From Phenylobacterium sp. (GTDB lineage Bacteria > Pseudomonadota > Alphaproteobacteria > Caulobacterales > Caulobacteraceae), in NCBI RefSeq assembly GCF_030679875.1, contig NZ_JAUXSP010000019.1:186001-250000 (forward strand): a stretch of 64,000 nucleotides of DNA, written 5' to 3'. Numbering within the stretch: position 1 is the stretch's first letter; each line of letters opens with the position of its first letter. Under the pieces are notes generated by a model, which was not told where the DNA came from, made no database searches, and was given only the letters and a program-made list of their open reading frames with translations. Positions 1 through 8,518 of the stretch are shown here, piece by piece. The translations under genes were made by a program, and so were the position numbers.

Positions 1-1
1 C

Positions 2-211
2 TGCCGCCTCACCGGCCGCGACAGCCTGCCGGACCTCAACTGGTACTTCGCCTACAACATCTTCCGTCTGGCGGGCATCATCCAGGGGATTGTCGGCCGC
101 GTCCGCGACGGCACGGCCAACAGCCCCCAGGCCGCGGCCATGGCCGAACGGGTCCCGCTGCTGGCCAAGGCCGGCTGGAGCTTCGCCCAGAAGGCCGGCG
201 CGACAGCCTAA
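2..211 (+). CDS. Phosphotransferase-family protein, C-terminal fragment
   Basis: The frame is open from the left edge and ends at TAA 209-211, giving 69 residues of a C-terminus. It reads through DLNWYFAYNIFRLAGI and ends AGWSFAQKAGATA. This resembles the C-terminal helical tail of APH/choline-kinase-fold phosphotransferases of the type found near acyl-CoA dehydrogenases in alphaproteobacteria. The catalytic part (Brenner HxD motif) lies outside the window, so the function rests on tail similarity from memory. It converges with lpxK, and the two stop codons overlap by 4 bases. Confidence 0.6.
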   Translation, partial: CRLTGRDSLPDLNWYFAYNIFRLAGIIQGIVGRVRDGTANSPQAAAMAERVPLLAKAGWSFAQKAGATA

Positions 212-1230
212 GGGGCAGGGGTCATCGCCCTGGACAACAGCGCGTCCAGGGCGGCCTCGTTCTCGAACTTCGCCCGCACTGGCCAGGCGTTGACCCGGTC
301 ACGCCAGTCGGCGGGCAGTCGGGCCCAGTCCTTCTCCGTCGTCACCAACCCTGCGCCAAAATCCTCAGCCCGGGCCGCGAGCCGGCGAAGGGTGGCGGCG
401 TCATAGGCGAAGTGGTCCGGAAAGGGCGCGAAGTCGGCCAGCTCGCAGCCGGCGGCCTTCAGGGCCCGCTCCACCTTCCAGGGCTTGCCGACGCCGGCGA
501 ACCCCACCTGCGGCCCCGGCGGCGGGGGGGTGACAGCGCTCAGGCGTGCGATCAAGACGGGCGTGGCGCCAAACAGGGCCAGCAGTTCGGGGTCGGGCGC
601 CGCCACCTCTTCGGGCAGCATCAGCACGACGGCGTCGGCCCGGGCGAGGCCCGCGGCCAGGGGCTCGCGCAGGGGGCCGGAGGGAAACACCGCCCCGTCG
701 CCGAACGGCCACTCTCCATCGCGGGTCTCGCCATCGACGACGATCAGCGACAGGCGCTTGGCGAGGCCCGGATTCTGGTGGCCGTCATCCATGACGATGG
801 CCCGCGCACCGGCGGCTGCAGCGGCCAGGGCGCCGGCCGCCCGGTCCCGGGCGATCCAGATGGGCCCGTCCTTGGCCATCATCAGCGGCTCATCCCCCAC
901 ATCGGCGGCGGTGTGGACGGCCAGGTCCACCGAGACAGGGCCAGGCAGGCGGCCCCCATAGCCCCGGGACAGGCCCTGGGCCTCGACGCCCATGGCGCGC
1001 AGCCGGGCGAGGATCTCCCGGACCACCGGGGTCTTGCCGGTCCCGCCCATGGTGATGTTGCCGACGCAGATCACCGGCGCGCCGGGATCGACAGGTCTCG
1101 CCCGGGCGATCTTCCGCGCCGTGACCGCCGCCCAGATCCAGGACAGGGGTTTCAGCAGGATCCGGGTCATGGGCATGGACGCCCGGTCGCGTTCGCGAAC
1201 ATACCACCAGCGGGGCGTGGACAGCTTCAT
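208..1230 (-). CDS. lpxK: Tetraacyldisaccharide 4'-kinase LpxK
   Basis: LpxK phosphorylates the 4' position of the tetraacyldisaccharide 1-phosphate to make lipid IVA, at the inner face of the cytoplasmic membrane. The 340-residue product has the usual length. It carries the family P-loop GNITMGGTGKTP near residues 58-69, followed by the conserved GLSRGYGG segment. ATG at 1230 overlaps the waaA stop (ATGA), so the two are translationally coupled. It is the last gene of a five-gene minus-strand operon for lipid A and Kdo (msbA-like, DUF374, CDF, waaA, lpxK). Nothing appears truncated. Confidence 0.95.
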   Translation of the reverse strand: MKLSTPRWWYVRERDRASMPMTRILLKPLSWIWAAVTARKIARARPVDPGAPVICVGNITMGGTGKTPVVREILARLRAMGVEAQGLSRGYGGRLPGPVSVDLAVHTAADVGDEPLMMAKDGPIWIARDRAAGALAAAAAGARAIVMDDGHQNPGLAKRLSLIVVDGETRDGEWPFGDGAVFPSGPLREPLAAGLARADAVVLMLPEEVAAPDPELLALFGATPVLIARLSAVTPPPPGPQVGFAGVGKPWKVERALKAAGCELADFAPFPDHFAYDAATLRRLAARAEDFGAGLVTTEKDWARLPADWRDRVNAWPVRAKFENEAALDALLSRAMTPAP

Positions 1231-2522
1231 GGGGACTCTCGAGGCGGCAGCAGCGGCGCAAGCTGCGCCAGGGCCTCATCAAGGGCGGCCCCATATTGCT
1301 GCGCGTGGGCCAGGGCCGCCTCGCCCATGCGTTGGGCGATGGCGGGATTGTCCAGCAGGCCCCCCAGATGGCGGGTCAGCGTCGCCCCATCGGGGGCGCA
1401 CAGGGCGGCGACCTCCTCGAACATCGCCTGGTAGGTCGCCGAAGCGTTGAACACCGAGGGCCCGGTGAGGATGGTCGCCCCCAGACGGGCCGGCTCCAGG
1501 GGGTTGTGGCCGCCCACGCCCGGGGCGTAGCCGCCCCCCATCACCACCAGGTCAGCCAGGCGAAAGAAGAGACCAAGCTCGCCCAGGGTGTCGGCCACAT
1601 AGGCCGTGGTGAGGGGGCCGGGGATCTCGCCAGCGCTGCGGCGGGCGGTGTTGAACCCGGCATCGGTCAGGAGTTCGGCCACCGCAGCGCCCCGTTCGGG
1701 ATGCCGCGGGGCGATGATCAGCAGCAGGCCCGGCTGGTGGGCGCGCAGGGCGTGGACCGCCTCGGCGATCAGGGTTTCCTCGCCGGGATGGGTGCTGGCG
1801 GCCAGGACCACTGGCCGGCCAGCGGTGAGCGTCCGTAGACGGATCAGTTCGCCGGCGTCGCAGGGCAGGGGCGCGCCCACCTGCTTGAGGTTCAGTCGCC
1901 GCCCGGTCGCTCCGCCCAGCCCTTGCAGGCGCCGGTCGGTCTCCGCATCCTGCGGCAGGATCAGGTCGAAGCTCGCCAGCAGGGCGCGGGCGGCGCCCGG
2001 CGCCTGGGCCCAGCCATCGGCGCTCTTCTGCGTCATTCGCGCCGAAACCAGGGCCAGGCGAACCCCCCGCTGGATGGCGGCGGTGATGAGATTGGGCCAG
2101 AGCTCGCTCTCCACCAGCACGCCGGCCGCCGGCCGCCAGTGGTCGAGGAAGCCCGCCACGGCCCTTGGCCCGTCCACCGGGGCGTACTGGTGGATCACGC
2201 CGGCGGGCAGGCGACGGGCCAGAAGCTCGGCCGCCGTGCGGGTGCCGGACGTCACCAGCAGGGTGAGGTCAGGCCGGCGTGTCATCAGGGCCTCGGCCAG
2301 GGGCAGCAGGGAGACGCTCTCCCCGACGCTGACCCCGTGCAGCCAGACCACCTCGCCGGGCGGGCGCAGGGCGTGGGGGCGGCCCAGGCGCTCATCCAGG
2401 CGGTCGGCGTCTTCCTTGCCCCGCCGGGCGCGGGCCCGCAGCAGGGCGGGCGCCAGGGGCTCCAGGGCCGCCAGGGCCAGGGCGTAGGCGCGCAGGCCCA
2501 GGGAGCGCGGCGGGGCCTTCAC
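1227..2522 (-). CDS. waaA: 3-deoxy-D-manno-octulosonic acid (Kdo) transferase
   Basis: WaaA (KdtA) moves Kdo from CMP-Kdo onto lipid IVA at the cytoplasmic membrane. The 431-residue protein has the GT30 layout: an N-terminal helix, the HGVSVGES motif with the probable catalytic glutamate at residue 68, and a C-terminal GT-B half with GGGYAPGVGGHNPLEPA. The start is GTG at 2522, which shares bases with the upstream TGA (GTGA overlap), a typical sign of coupled translation. Its place directly before lpxK agrees with alphaproteobacterial gene order. Confidence 0.95.
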   Translation of the reverse strand: MKAPPRSLGLRAYALALAALEPLAPALLRARARRGKEDADRLDERLGRPHALRPPGEVVWLHGVSVGESVSLLPLAEALMTRRPDLTLLVTSGTRTAAELLARRLPAGVIHQYAPVDGPRAVAGFLDHWRPAAGVLVESELWPNLITAAIQRGVRLALVSARMTQKSADGWAQAPGAARALLASFDLILPQDAETDRRLQGLGGATGRRLNLKQVGAPLPCDAGELIRLRTLTAGRPVVLAASTHPGEETLIAEAVHALRAHQPGLLLIIAPRHPERGAAVAELLTDAGFNTARRSAGEIPGPLTTAYVADTLGELGLFFRLADLVVMGGGYAPGVGGHNPLEPARLGATILTGPSVFNASATYQAMFEEVAALCAPDGATLTRHLGGLLDNPAIAQRMGEAALAHAQQYGAALDEALAQLAPLLPPRESP

Positions 2523-3517
2523 ACCACCTCGGCCGGGGAGAGGCGACAGTGGGCGGCTTCGCCCGTCTCCACCTGCAAGGTGGCGTGGCCGATGCCGAAC
2601 CGGTCCTGCAGACCCGCGCAGACGGCGTGCAGAAAGGCGTCGGACTCGGTGTTTTCAGGGCGGGTGATGTGCACGGTCAGGGCCGTTTCGGTGGTGCTCA
2701 TGGCCCAGATGTGCAGGTCGTGGATGTCGCTCACCCCGGGCAGGCCGGCGAGCCAGGTCCGCACGGCCTCGACATCAATCCCCCGGGGCGCCGCGTCCAG
2801 GGCCAGGTCGACGGAGTCCCGCAGGAGACCCCAGGTGCCGACCAGGATCACCGCGACAATCAGCAGGCTGAGCGCCGGATCGAGCCAGTAGAGGCTGGTG
2901 AGCGCGATGACCCCTGCGCCGATGACCACGGCCAGCGAGACCGCCGCGTCGGCGGCCATGTGCAGGAAGGCCCCGCGGATGTTCAGGTCGCCCTTGGCGC
3001 CGCCCATGAACATCAGGGCCGTGGCGGTGTTGATGACCACGCCGATGGCCGCGACGATCATCACCGGGCCTGCGGCCACCTCGGCGGGCTCGGCGATGCG
3101 GCGGACGGCTTCGGAGACGATGGCGCCGACGGCGACCAGCAGGAGGATGGCGTTGGCCAGAGAGGCCAGGATCGTCGCCTTGCGAAGCCCGTAGGTGCGG
3201 CGGCCCGAGGGCTTGCGCTTGGCCAGGCCCACCGCCCCCCAGGCCAGCAGCAGGCTCATCACGTCCGACAGGTTGTGGCCGGCGTCAGCCAGCAGGGCCA
3301 GCGACCCGAACCACAGGCCCGCGGCCACCTCGGCGGCGACGAAGCCGGTGTTCAGGATCACCCCGACGGCGAAGGCCCGGCCGAAATCCTTCGGCGCGTG
3401 GTGGTGGTGACCGCCCAGGCCGTGGGCATGGTCGTGCCCATGATCGTGCCCGTGATCGTGGCTGTGGGCATGACCATGATGGGGGCCATGATGGGGGTCT
3501 GTGTGATCGTGCGCCAC
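2519..3517 (-). CDS. Cation diffusion facilitator (zinc-type) with His-rich N-terminus
   Basis: This is a 332-residue CDF/ZitB/CzcD-type transporter that should export Zn2+ or a similar divalent metal in exchange for protons. I chose the GTG at 3517, 4 bases after the upstream stop. The longer open frame upstream lies inside the preceding gene and looks unlike a CDF. The first 40 or so residues are a histidine/aspartate-rich metal-binding stretch. The body has six hydrophobic segments with LADAGHNLSD and HMAADAAVS carrying the metal-site His/Asp pairs. The cytoplasmic C-terminal domain has IHDLHIWAMS. It sits inside the lipid A operon, overlapping waaA by 4 bases, which is an unusual neighbour for those genes. 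Confidence 0.9.
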   Translation of the reverse strand: MAHDHTDPHHGPHHGHAHSHDHGHDHGHDHAHGLGGHHHHAPKDFGRAFAVGVILNTGFVAAEVAAGLWFGSLALLADAGHNLSDVMSLLLAWGAVGLAKRKPSGRRTYGLRKATILASLANAILLLVAVGAIVSEAVRRIAEPAEVAAGPVMIVAAIGVVINTATALMFMGGAKGDLNIRGAFLHMAADAAVSLAVVIGAGVIALTSLYWLDPALSLLIVAVILVGTWGLLRDSVDLALDAAPRGIDVEAVRTWLAGLPGVSDIHDLHIWAMSTTETALTVHITRPENTESDAFLHAVCAGLQDRFGIGHATLQVETGEAAHCRLSPAEVV

Positions 3518-3521
3518 GGGT

Positions 3522-4244
3522 TCAGGCCTCGCTGGGTCTGGCGGCGGGGGCGCCGACCAGGGCCTCGGCCTGTCGGGTGGCGGCCGAGAGCCTCGCCGAC
3601 CAGTCTGCGCCGAGGGCCGTGATCTCGGCCTCGCCGGCGCCCGGCGGCACATGCAGCGGGCCGTCCCAGACCACCACGCCGCGGCCGAACGGGGCGGCCA
3701 GCATGACGTGGTCCCAGGTGTCCAGCCGCAGGGCGGGGCTTGCGGCGATACCCATCAGGAAGACCGGGGCTTCGGTGCGCTTGGCGATCTGCAGGGCGCC
3801 CGAGGCGATCACCTCATGGGGCCCGCGGGGGCCATCGGGTGTGATGATCAGGGCCCCGCCGCCGCCGACGAAGTTGAGGGCCTCGCGGAAGCCGGCCACG
3901 GCGGCCCGGGCCTTGGTGGCGTCGCCCTTCTTGGCCGAAGACATGCGGATGGCCGGAAAGCCCGCCCGCTCCAAAGCCTGGGCGACGAACTCCCCGTCCG
4001 CGGAAGGGGAGATCAGGGCCTTGGTTCCGGCCTTGCGCCACCATTGCGGGGCCACCGACAGGCAGAGCGGGATGCGGCCGTGCCAGAACAGGGCCACCGC
4101 CCCCGAGGGTCCGGCCAGCACCGGCTCGACACAGTCCACATTCACATGGCGCCAGCGCACGGTGCGCAGGATCAGCTTCAGATAGGCGGCCAGCATCCAG
4201 CCCAGAAAGGTCTGGACGCCCGGACGGCGCAGCAGGCCCTTCAC
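3522..4244 (-). CDS. DUF374-type lysophospholipid acyltransferase-like protein
   Basis: The 240-residue protein has the features of the DUF374/LPLAT branch: an N-terminal hydrophobic helix, FWHGR around residues 53-57 with the catalytic-type histidine, SPSADGE near 80, and TPDGPRGP near 136. The family is related to acyltransferases that act on lysophospholipids or lipid A precursors. The substrate is not known from sequence. The start is GTG at 4244, overlapping the transporter stop as GTGA. Its position between an msbA-like exporter and waaA suggests a role in envelope lipid assembly, which is inference from context. Confidence 0.82.
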   Translation of the reverse strand: MKGLLRRPGVQTFLGWMLAAYLKLILRTVRWRHVNVDCVEPVLAGPSGAVALFWHGRIPLCLSVAPQWWRKAGTKALISPSADGEFVAQALERAGFPAIRMSSAKKGDATKARAAVAGFREALNFVGGGGALIITPDGPRGPHEVIASGALQIAKRTEAPVFLMGIAASPALRLDTWDHVMLAAPFGRGVVVWDGPLHVPPGAGEAEITALGADWSARLSAATRQAEALVGAPAARPSEA

Positions 4245-6022
4245 GCGGCGCTCTCCGTCTCCAGGTCCTGACTCTTGGCCAGACGGGCATAGAGCCCCTC
4301 GGCCCGGACCAGGCTGGCATGGTCGCCGGTCTCCACCACCTGGCCCTTGTCGATGACATAGATGCGGTCGGCGCCGCGCACGGTCGACAGGCGGTGGGCG
4401 ATCAGCATGGTGGTCCGCCCGGCCATCAGGCGGGTCAGCGCGGCCTGAACCTGGGCCTCACTCTCGGTGTCGAGCGCGCTGGTGGCCTCATCCAGCAGCA
4501 GGATGGGGGCGTCCTTCAGGAAGGCCCGGGCGATGGCGATCCGCTGGCGCTGGCCGCCGGACAGCCGCGCGCCGGCCTCGCCCACCAGGGTGGCGTAGCC
4601 CTCGGGCAGGCTGGAGATGAAGTCGTGGGCCGCCGCCGCCCGGGCGGCCGCCTCGATCTCGGCCTCGCTGGCCGTGGGCCGCGCATAGGCGATATTGGCC
4701 CGGATGGTGTCGTCGAACAGGAAGGGCTCCTGGGTCACCAGCGCGATCTGGTCGCGCAGGGAGGCCACTGTCAGATCGCGGACGTCGATCCCGTCGATGG
4801 TCACCTGGCCCGCGGTCACGTCATAGAAGCGCGGGATCAGGTTCAGGATGGTGCTCTTGCCGCCGCCCGACGGACCCACCAGGGCGATGGTCTCGCCGCG
4901 ACGGGCGCTTAAGCTCACCCCGGTGAGCGCCGGCGCCCCCTCGCCATAGGCGAAGCTGACGGTCTCGAACGCGATGGCTCCTTCGCTGTGGGGCAGGGGG
5001 CGGGGGCTGACCGGCTCCCGGATCAGCGGCTCCACGTCCAGGGCGGTAAACAGCCGTCTCGCGCCCGCCAGTCCCTCGGCGAAGACGGTCTGCAGATTGG
5101 CTAGCTGGCGCAGGGACTGGGACGCCATGCCCAGCGCGCCGATGAAGGCCACGAAGGCCCCGACATTCATCGCACCCGTCGAGGCCCGCCAGCCGGCATA
5201 GGCCATGACGCCGGCCACGATCAGGGTCATCAGGGTCTCGGTGGCCGGCGCGGCGGCGGCCCGGGCGTTGGCGCCCTTGACCAGATGGGCCTGGCGCCTG
5301 GCCACCACCTCGGCGACGCGGGCCTCCTCGAAGGCCTCGCGGTTCTCGATCTTGACGACGCGGACCCCGTCCAGGCTCTCCATGATGGCGGTCGAGAGCG
5401 CCGAGGTCTCGGCCATGGCGCCCCGGGCGGCCTTGGTGGTCTTCTTGGAGAACCGCCGCATGATGCCCGTCGCCAGCGGCGCGGCCATCAGGATGGCCAG
5501 GGTCAGGATCGGATCGTTGGACAGCATGACCAGCACCGCGCCGATCACGGTCAGGAAGTGCTGGGTGTAGTTGACCAGGCCCGAGGTCGCCGCCTCGCGG
5601 ATCAGGCCGGCGTCATACAGCACCGAGGAGACATAGGCGCCCGAATGCTGGCCCCGCAGGCGGGCGAGGTCGGCCCGCACCAGCTTGCCAAACAGCTGCA
5701 CCTGAACATCGCCCACCACCCCATTGCCGATCCGGTTGACCAGGGAGGCCTGAGTCACCTGGGCCACGCCCCGCAGGATGGCGTAGCCGGCGATGGCCAG
5801 CGGAATGGCCCAGATGGCGCCGGGCTTCTGCTCCACCAGCAGGTCGTTGATCGCCGGCTCCAGGATCTGCACCAGCTTTGCGCTGGAGAAGGCGACGATG
5901 ACGGCGGCCACCAGCGCCAGGGCGAAGCCCTTCCAGCGCGGCTTCAGATAGACCTGCGCGATGCGGCCGATCAGGACGCGGGCGGGCGTCTGGACCGGCT
6001 CCGGTGTGGCCGTGGAACTCAT
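4241..6022 (-). CDS. ABC exporter, MsbA-like lipid flippase
   Basis: This is a half-transporter ABC exporter of 593 residues: six transmembrane helices followed by a nucleotide-binding domain. Walker A is GPSGGGKST, the signature is LSGGQRQR, Walker B is [12 protein letters not shown], and the H-loop is [11 protein letters not shown] prefer ATG at 6022 over a TTG ten codons upstream, because the protein then begins [10 protein letters not shown] with no extra charged leader. It heads an operon with DUF374, waaA and lpxK, which strongly suggests lipid A (or another lipid) flipping as its job. The fold is certain and the substrate is inferred. The divergent phosphatase gene starts 95 bases away. 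Confidence 0.88.
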   Translation of the reverse strand: MSSTATPEPVQTPARVLIGRIAQVYLKPRWKGFALALVAAVIVAFSSAKLVQILEPAINDLLVEQKPGAIWAIPLAIAGYAILRGVAQVTQASLVNRIGNGVVGDVQVQLFGKLVRADLARLRGQHSGAYVSSVLYDAGLIREAATSGLVNYTQHFLTVIGAVLVMLSNDPILTLAILMAAPLATGIMRRFSKKTTKAARGAMAETSALSTAIMESLDGVRVVKIENREAFEEARVAEVVARRQAHLVKGANARAAAAPATETLMTLIVAGVMAYAGWRASTGAMNVGAFVAFIGALGMASQSLRQLANLQTVFAEGLAGARRLFTALDVEPLIREPVSPRPLPHSEGAIAFETVSFAYGEGAPALTGVSLSARRGETIALVGPSGGGKSTILNLIPRFYDVTAGQVTIDGIDVRDLTVASLRDQIALVTQEPFLFDDTIRANIAYARPTASEAEIEAAARAAAAHDFISSLPEGYATLVGEAGARLSGGQRQRIAIARAFLKDAPILLLDEATSALDTESEAQVQAALTRLMAGRTTMLIAHRLSTVRGADRIYVIDKGQVVETGDHASLVRAEGLYARLAKSQDLETESAA

Positions 6023-6117
6023 GGTCCTGGCGTCGTCCGTCACGGCCCGCAAGTCAAGTAAGCCCCGGGGCCAGACGCGGCCTCAAGGCTTCCGTTCAGG
6101 CCCCCGACCGCCTAGTT

Positions 6118-6807
6118 ATGCGGCAAATCCCGGAGCGCCCCTTGGCCCAATTCGACCTCAGCACCCCCGAAGGCCGCAAGCGCGCCCGGCGGGACTATAT
6201 GTGGAACGACCACGCCTTCCTGCGCCTGCGCTTCCAGAACGCCCACTGGATCAGCGACGAGCTGGTGCGCACCAACCAGCCCTCGCCCGAGCAGCTGGCC
6301 GGCTGGAAGGCCCGGGGGATCAAGACCATCATCAACCTGCGCGGCGGCTTCGACGGCAGCTTCCACGTCCTGGAAAAAGAGGCCTGCGAGGCCCTCGGCC
6401 TGACCCTGGTGGACTTCACCATCACCTCGCGCGAAGTGCCCAGTCGCGCCCGGGTCCTGGGCGCCCGGGACCTGTTCCAGACCATCGCGTACCCGGCCCT
6501 GATGCACTGCAAGTCCGGCGCGGATCGGGCCGGCATCATGAGCGTCTTCTACATGCACTTTCGCAAGGGCAAGACGATCGCTGAGGCCCTCGACCAGCTT
6601 CACCTGCGCTACCTGCACGTGAAGGCCGGCAAGACCGGCGTGCTGGACTACACCTTCGAACGCTACTTGGCCGAGGGCGAACCCGCCGGTCTGTCCTTCA
6701 TCGAATGGGTCGAAAGCCCCGCCTACCAGCCCGACGCCATCAAGGCCGACTTCCGCGCCAAGTGGTGGGGAAGTTTCTTCACCGAGCGCCTGCTGAAGCG
6801 GGAATAG
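6118..6807 (+). CDS. Cysteine-based (dual-specificity/tyrosine-type) phosphatase
   Basis: This is a 229-residue phosphatase with the CX5R signature HCKSGADRAG (nucleophile Cys131, Arg137). The general-acid aspartate is probably within the segment around residues 95-105. I took ATG 6118, since the upstream in-frame stretch overlaps the msbA-like promoter region and looks non-coding. The domain resembles Siw14/DSP-like phosphatases. It is divergent from the lipid A operon. In Caulobacter a PTP-like protein, CtpA, is known to affect lipid A structure and envelope integrity, and this gene may be its counterpart. That identity is inference from fold and neighbourhood. Protein or inositol phosphate substrates remain possible. 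Confidence 0.8.
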   Translation: MRQIPERPLAQFDLSTPEGRKRARRDYMWNDHAFLRLRFQNAHWISDELVRTNQPSPEQLAGWKARGIKTIINLRGGFDGSFHVLEKEACEALGLTLVDFTITSREVPSRARVLGARDLFQTIAYPALMHCKSGADRAGIMSVFYMHFRKGKTIAEALDQLHLRYLHVKAGKTGVLDYTFERYLAEGEPAGLSFIEWVESPAYQPDAIKADFRAKWWGSFFTERLLKRE

Positions 6808-6832
6808 GCGGCGGACGCCCGCGCCAGGGGCT

Positions 6833-7201
6833 TTAGCTGCGCACGCGCTCTACAAGCTCGTGCACGTTGCCGCCGGGCGCCAGGAAAGCGGCGTAGCTGA
6901 GCCCCGCAAGCGCGTTGCGGCCAGGGCTCTCATGCAGGAAGGTCACGCCGCGCGCTCGCAATCGGGCCATCTCGGCGTCCAGGCATTGCACCTCGAACGT
7001 GACGACGGAGGCAGCATCCTCGCCGTGCTGAATTTCGGTTCTCTGCTTCTGGCACCGGAAGACGTGAAGGGAGCTTGCGCCCACGTCGAAGACCAATTGG
7101 TCTTCTGCCCGTTCCCTCAGGGGCAGGCCTAGAACCTCTCCATAGAACGCCAGCGCTGCGTCAAGGTCGGGCGTCATGACGAGCGCGGGGCCAAGTTTCA
7201 T
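6833..7201 (-). CDS. VOC-family (glyoxalase/bleomycin-resistance fold) protein
   Basis: This is a 122-residue single-domain vicinal-oxygen-chelate protein: MKLGPALVMTPDLDAALAFY at the start, LVFDVGASSLHVF in the middle, and LAPGGNVHELVER at the end with the usual terminal glutamate ligand. ATG 7201 was chosen over an upstream, arginine-rich extension that runs into the next gene. Such proteins are small metal-dependent enzymes or binding proteins of diverse function, and the substrate cannot be read from sequence. It lies 7 bases after the next minus-strand gene and is probably transcribed with it. Confidence 0.8.
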   Translation of the reverse strand: MKLGPALVMTPDLDAALAFYGEVLGLPLRERAEDQLVFDVGASSLHVFRCQKQRTEIQHGEDAASVVTFEVQCLDAEMARLRARGVTFLHESPGRNALAGLSYAAFLAPGGNVHELVERVRS

Positions 7202-7208
7202 TCTACCG

Positions 7209-7493
7209 CTACCGCACCGTTTCCTTCTCCCGCGGCGCCGACACCTTCTGGGGCTTGGCCTGCGCCTTGGGCTTGGGCAGCAGGCGGAACCGCGACTGGC
7301 ACCAGGCGAAGTCGATGCCGACATCGATGAGCGCGTCGGAGCGGCCGCAGGGGCAGACGAAATCCATCACCGCCCAGACCCGATAGGTCTCACCGGCCTG
7401 CAGGGGCACCGGCCGCCCCGTCGCGTGATTGGGGGCCGCATTGACGCACAGAACCAGATCGCCAGGGCCGACCGCGTCGCTCATCTCATCCAT
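7209..7493 (-). CDS. Small conserved-looking protein of unknown function
   Basis: This is a 94-residue protein starting at ATG 7493 (a second in-frame ATG at 7484 is equally possible). The N-terminal half reads GPGDLVLCVNAAP and LQAGETYRVWAVMDFVCPCG, a pattern typical of small beta-barrel SH3/KOW-like domains (a GD-LV strand followed by L-G-Y-V). The CPC pair might bind metal. The last 30 residues are lysine/proline rich and probably disordered. I do not recognise the family. Both longer minus-strand frames and a plus-strand gene overlap the upstream sequence, so only this part is supported. Confidence 0.5.
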   Translation of the reverse strand: MDEMSDAVGPGDLVLCVNAAPNHATGRPVPLQAGETYRVWAVMDFVCPCGRSDALIDVGIDFAWCQSRFRLLPKPKAQAKPQKVSAPREKETVR

Positions 7494-7765
7494 CCACTTG
7501 CCTGCGGCGAGTTTAAACCCTTCGCCGTCCTGGGACAAAGACCGTCTCCACCCGCCCCCTCCGCCCACCAAAGGCCGGTGACGTTCCTGTGTCCGATGGG
7601 CGACAATTGGCGTCGTGACGCTCCCTGATCCCCATGCCAGGATGCGGGGTCGGCCGTCGCGGCCAGAGCGTCGCGGGGCCGGCCAGGGCGTCGGCGGTCT
7701 CGCCGCCTTCCCTGCCAAAAACCAAAAAGCCCGGCGACATGATCGGGCACGGGAAGGAAACGAAG

Positions 7766-8518
7766 ATGCGCGTCGCACACGAGGCGGCGGCGGAGGGGAC
7801 GACCTTGGTCGGTCCGCCCTTCCTGTCGCGCCCCATGGCCGGTCCCCTTGGCGGGGCGGACAATCTGGACTCCTTTGTCCCCCTGCTGATCGAGATGTTT
7901 GGCGAGGGCTGGTGCGCCGGCGGCAATCTGTCGGTGATGTTCAAGGGATCGGCCGCCGAAGGCGACCCCCTGCGGGCTGAGGCGACGCCGGGGCGGGAGC
8001 GGGCGAGGCTGGAGCTTCGCACCAAGGCCATGGTCCTGGTGTGCCAGGGCACAGGCGCCGACCATGCGGACGCCGGCTCGGAGCTGTCCCGGCGCCTGCT
8101 GAGCCAGGAGGCCGCGCCCCGCAGCGCCGTCCGGATCCTGACGGGCCTCACCGTCGGCGCTGAGGCCCAGGGCATCGCCCTCAGCCTCCCGGCCGAGGCG
8201 GCGAAGGCCGCGCCCCAGGCGGCGCTGGCGCCCTCGCAGGCGGTGGAGCTGGCCGGTGTCGCGATATCTCATGCAGTGGGGGCTGAGCTGGCGGCCTCGG
8301 GTCGTCTGGGCGGGGTGGAGATCCAGTTCCTGGAGGGGCCCTTGCGCGCCGGCGCGGACTATCTCGCCCGCACCCGGCTGCACGCCGTCACCGAGAGCCT
8401 GGAGGCCGAGGCCGTCTGGTTCGACGTGCTGATCGCCGATCCGAAGACCGGCCGAGACCAGGCGCGGCTCACCTTCTGCCTGACCTTCAGCAAGGCCGCC
8501 TCGCCGCTCTGGACCTAG
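7766..8518 (+). CDS. Unknown protein, possibly double hot-dog fold
   Basis: This is a 250-residue cytoplasmic protein. I chose ATG 7766, which has a good ribosome site (GGAAGGAA, 6 bases upstream). An ATG at 7739 is the main alternative. The sequence shows two related-looking halves: GGNLSVMFKGSAAEGDPL near residues 50-70, and LGGVEIQFLEGPLRAGADYL near 185-205. Both have the strand-turn-strand plus G-D pattern of thioesterase/MaoC hot-dog domains. That fold is a guess from pattern, with no catalytic residues identified. Long open frames on the opposite strand over this region look like GC-skew artefacts. The stop overlaps the convergent PIG-L gene by 4 bases. Confidence 0.6.
   Translation: MRVAHEAAAEGTTLVGPPFLSRPMAGPLGGADNLDSFVPLLIEMFGEGWCAGGNLSVMFKGSAAEGDPLRAEATPGRERARLELRTKAMVLVCQGTGADHADAGSELSRRLLSQEAAPRSAVRILTGLTVGAEAQGIALSLPAEAAKAAPQAALAPSQAVELAGVAISHAVGAELAASGRLGGVEIQFLEGPLRAGADYLARTRLHAVTESLEAEAVWFDVLIADPKTGRDQARLTFCLTFSKAASPLWT

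Noticed and set aside
7481..8383. 300-codon minus-strand frame opposite the 7766-8518 gene
   Set aside because: The plus-strand gene has a good ribosome site, and the minus frame has Pro/Arg/Gly-rich composition; the choice is not certain but favours plus.
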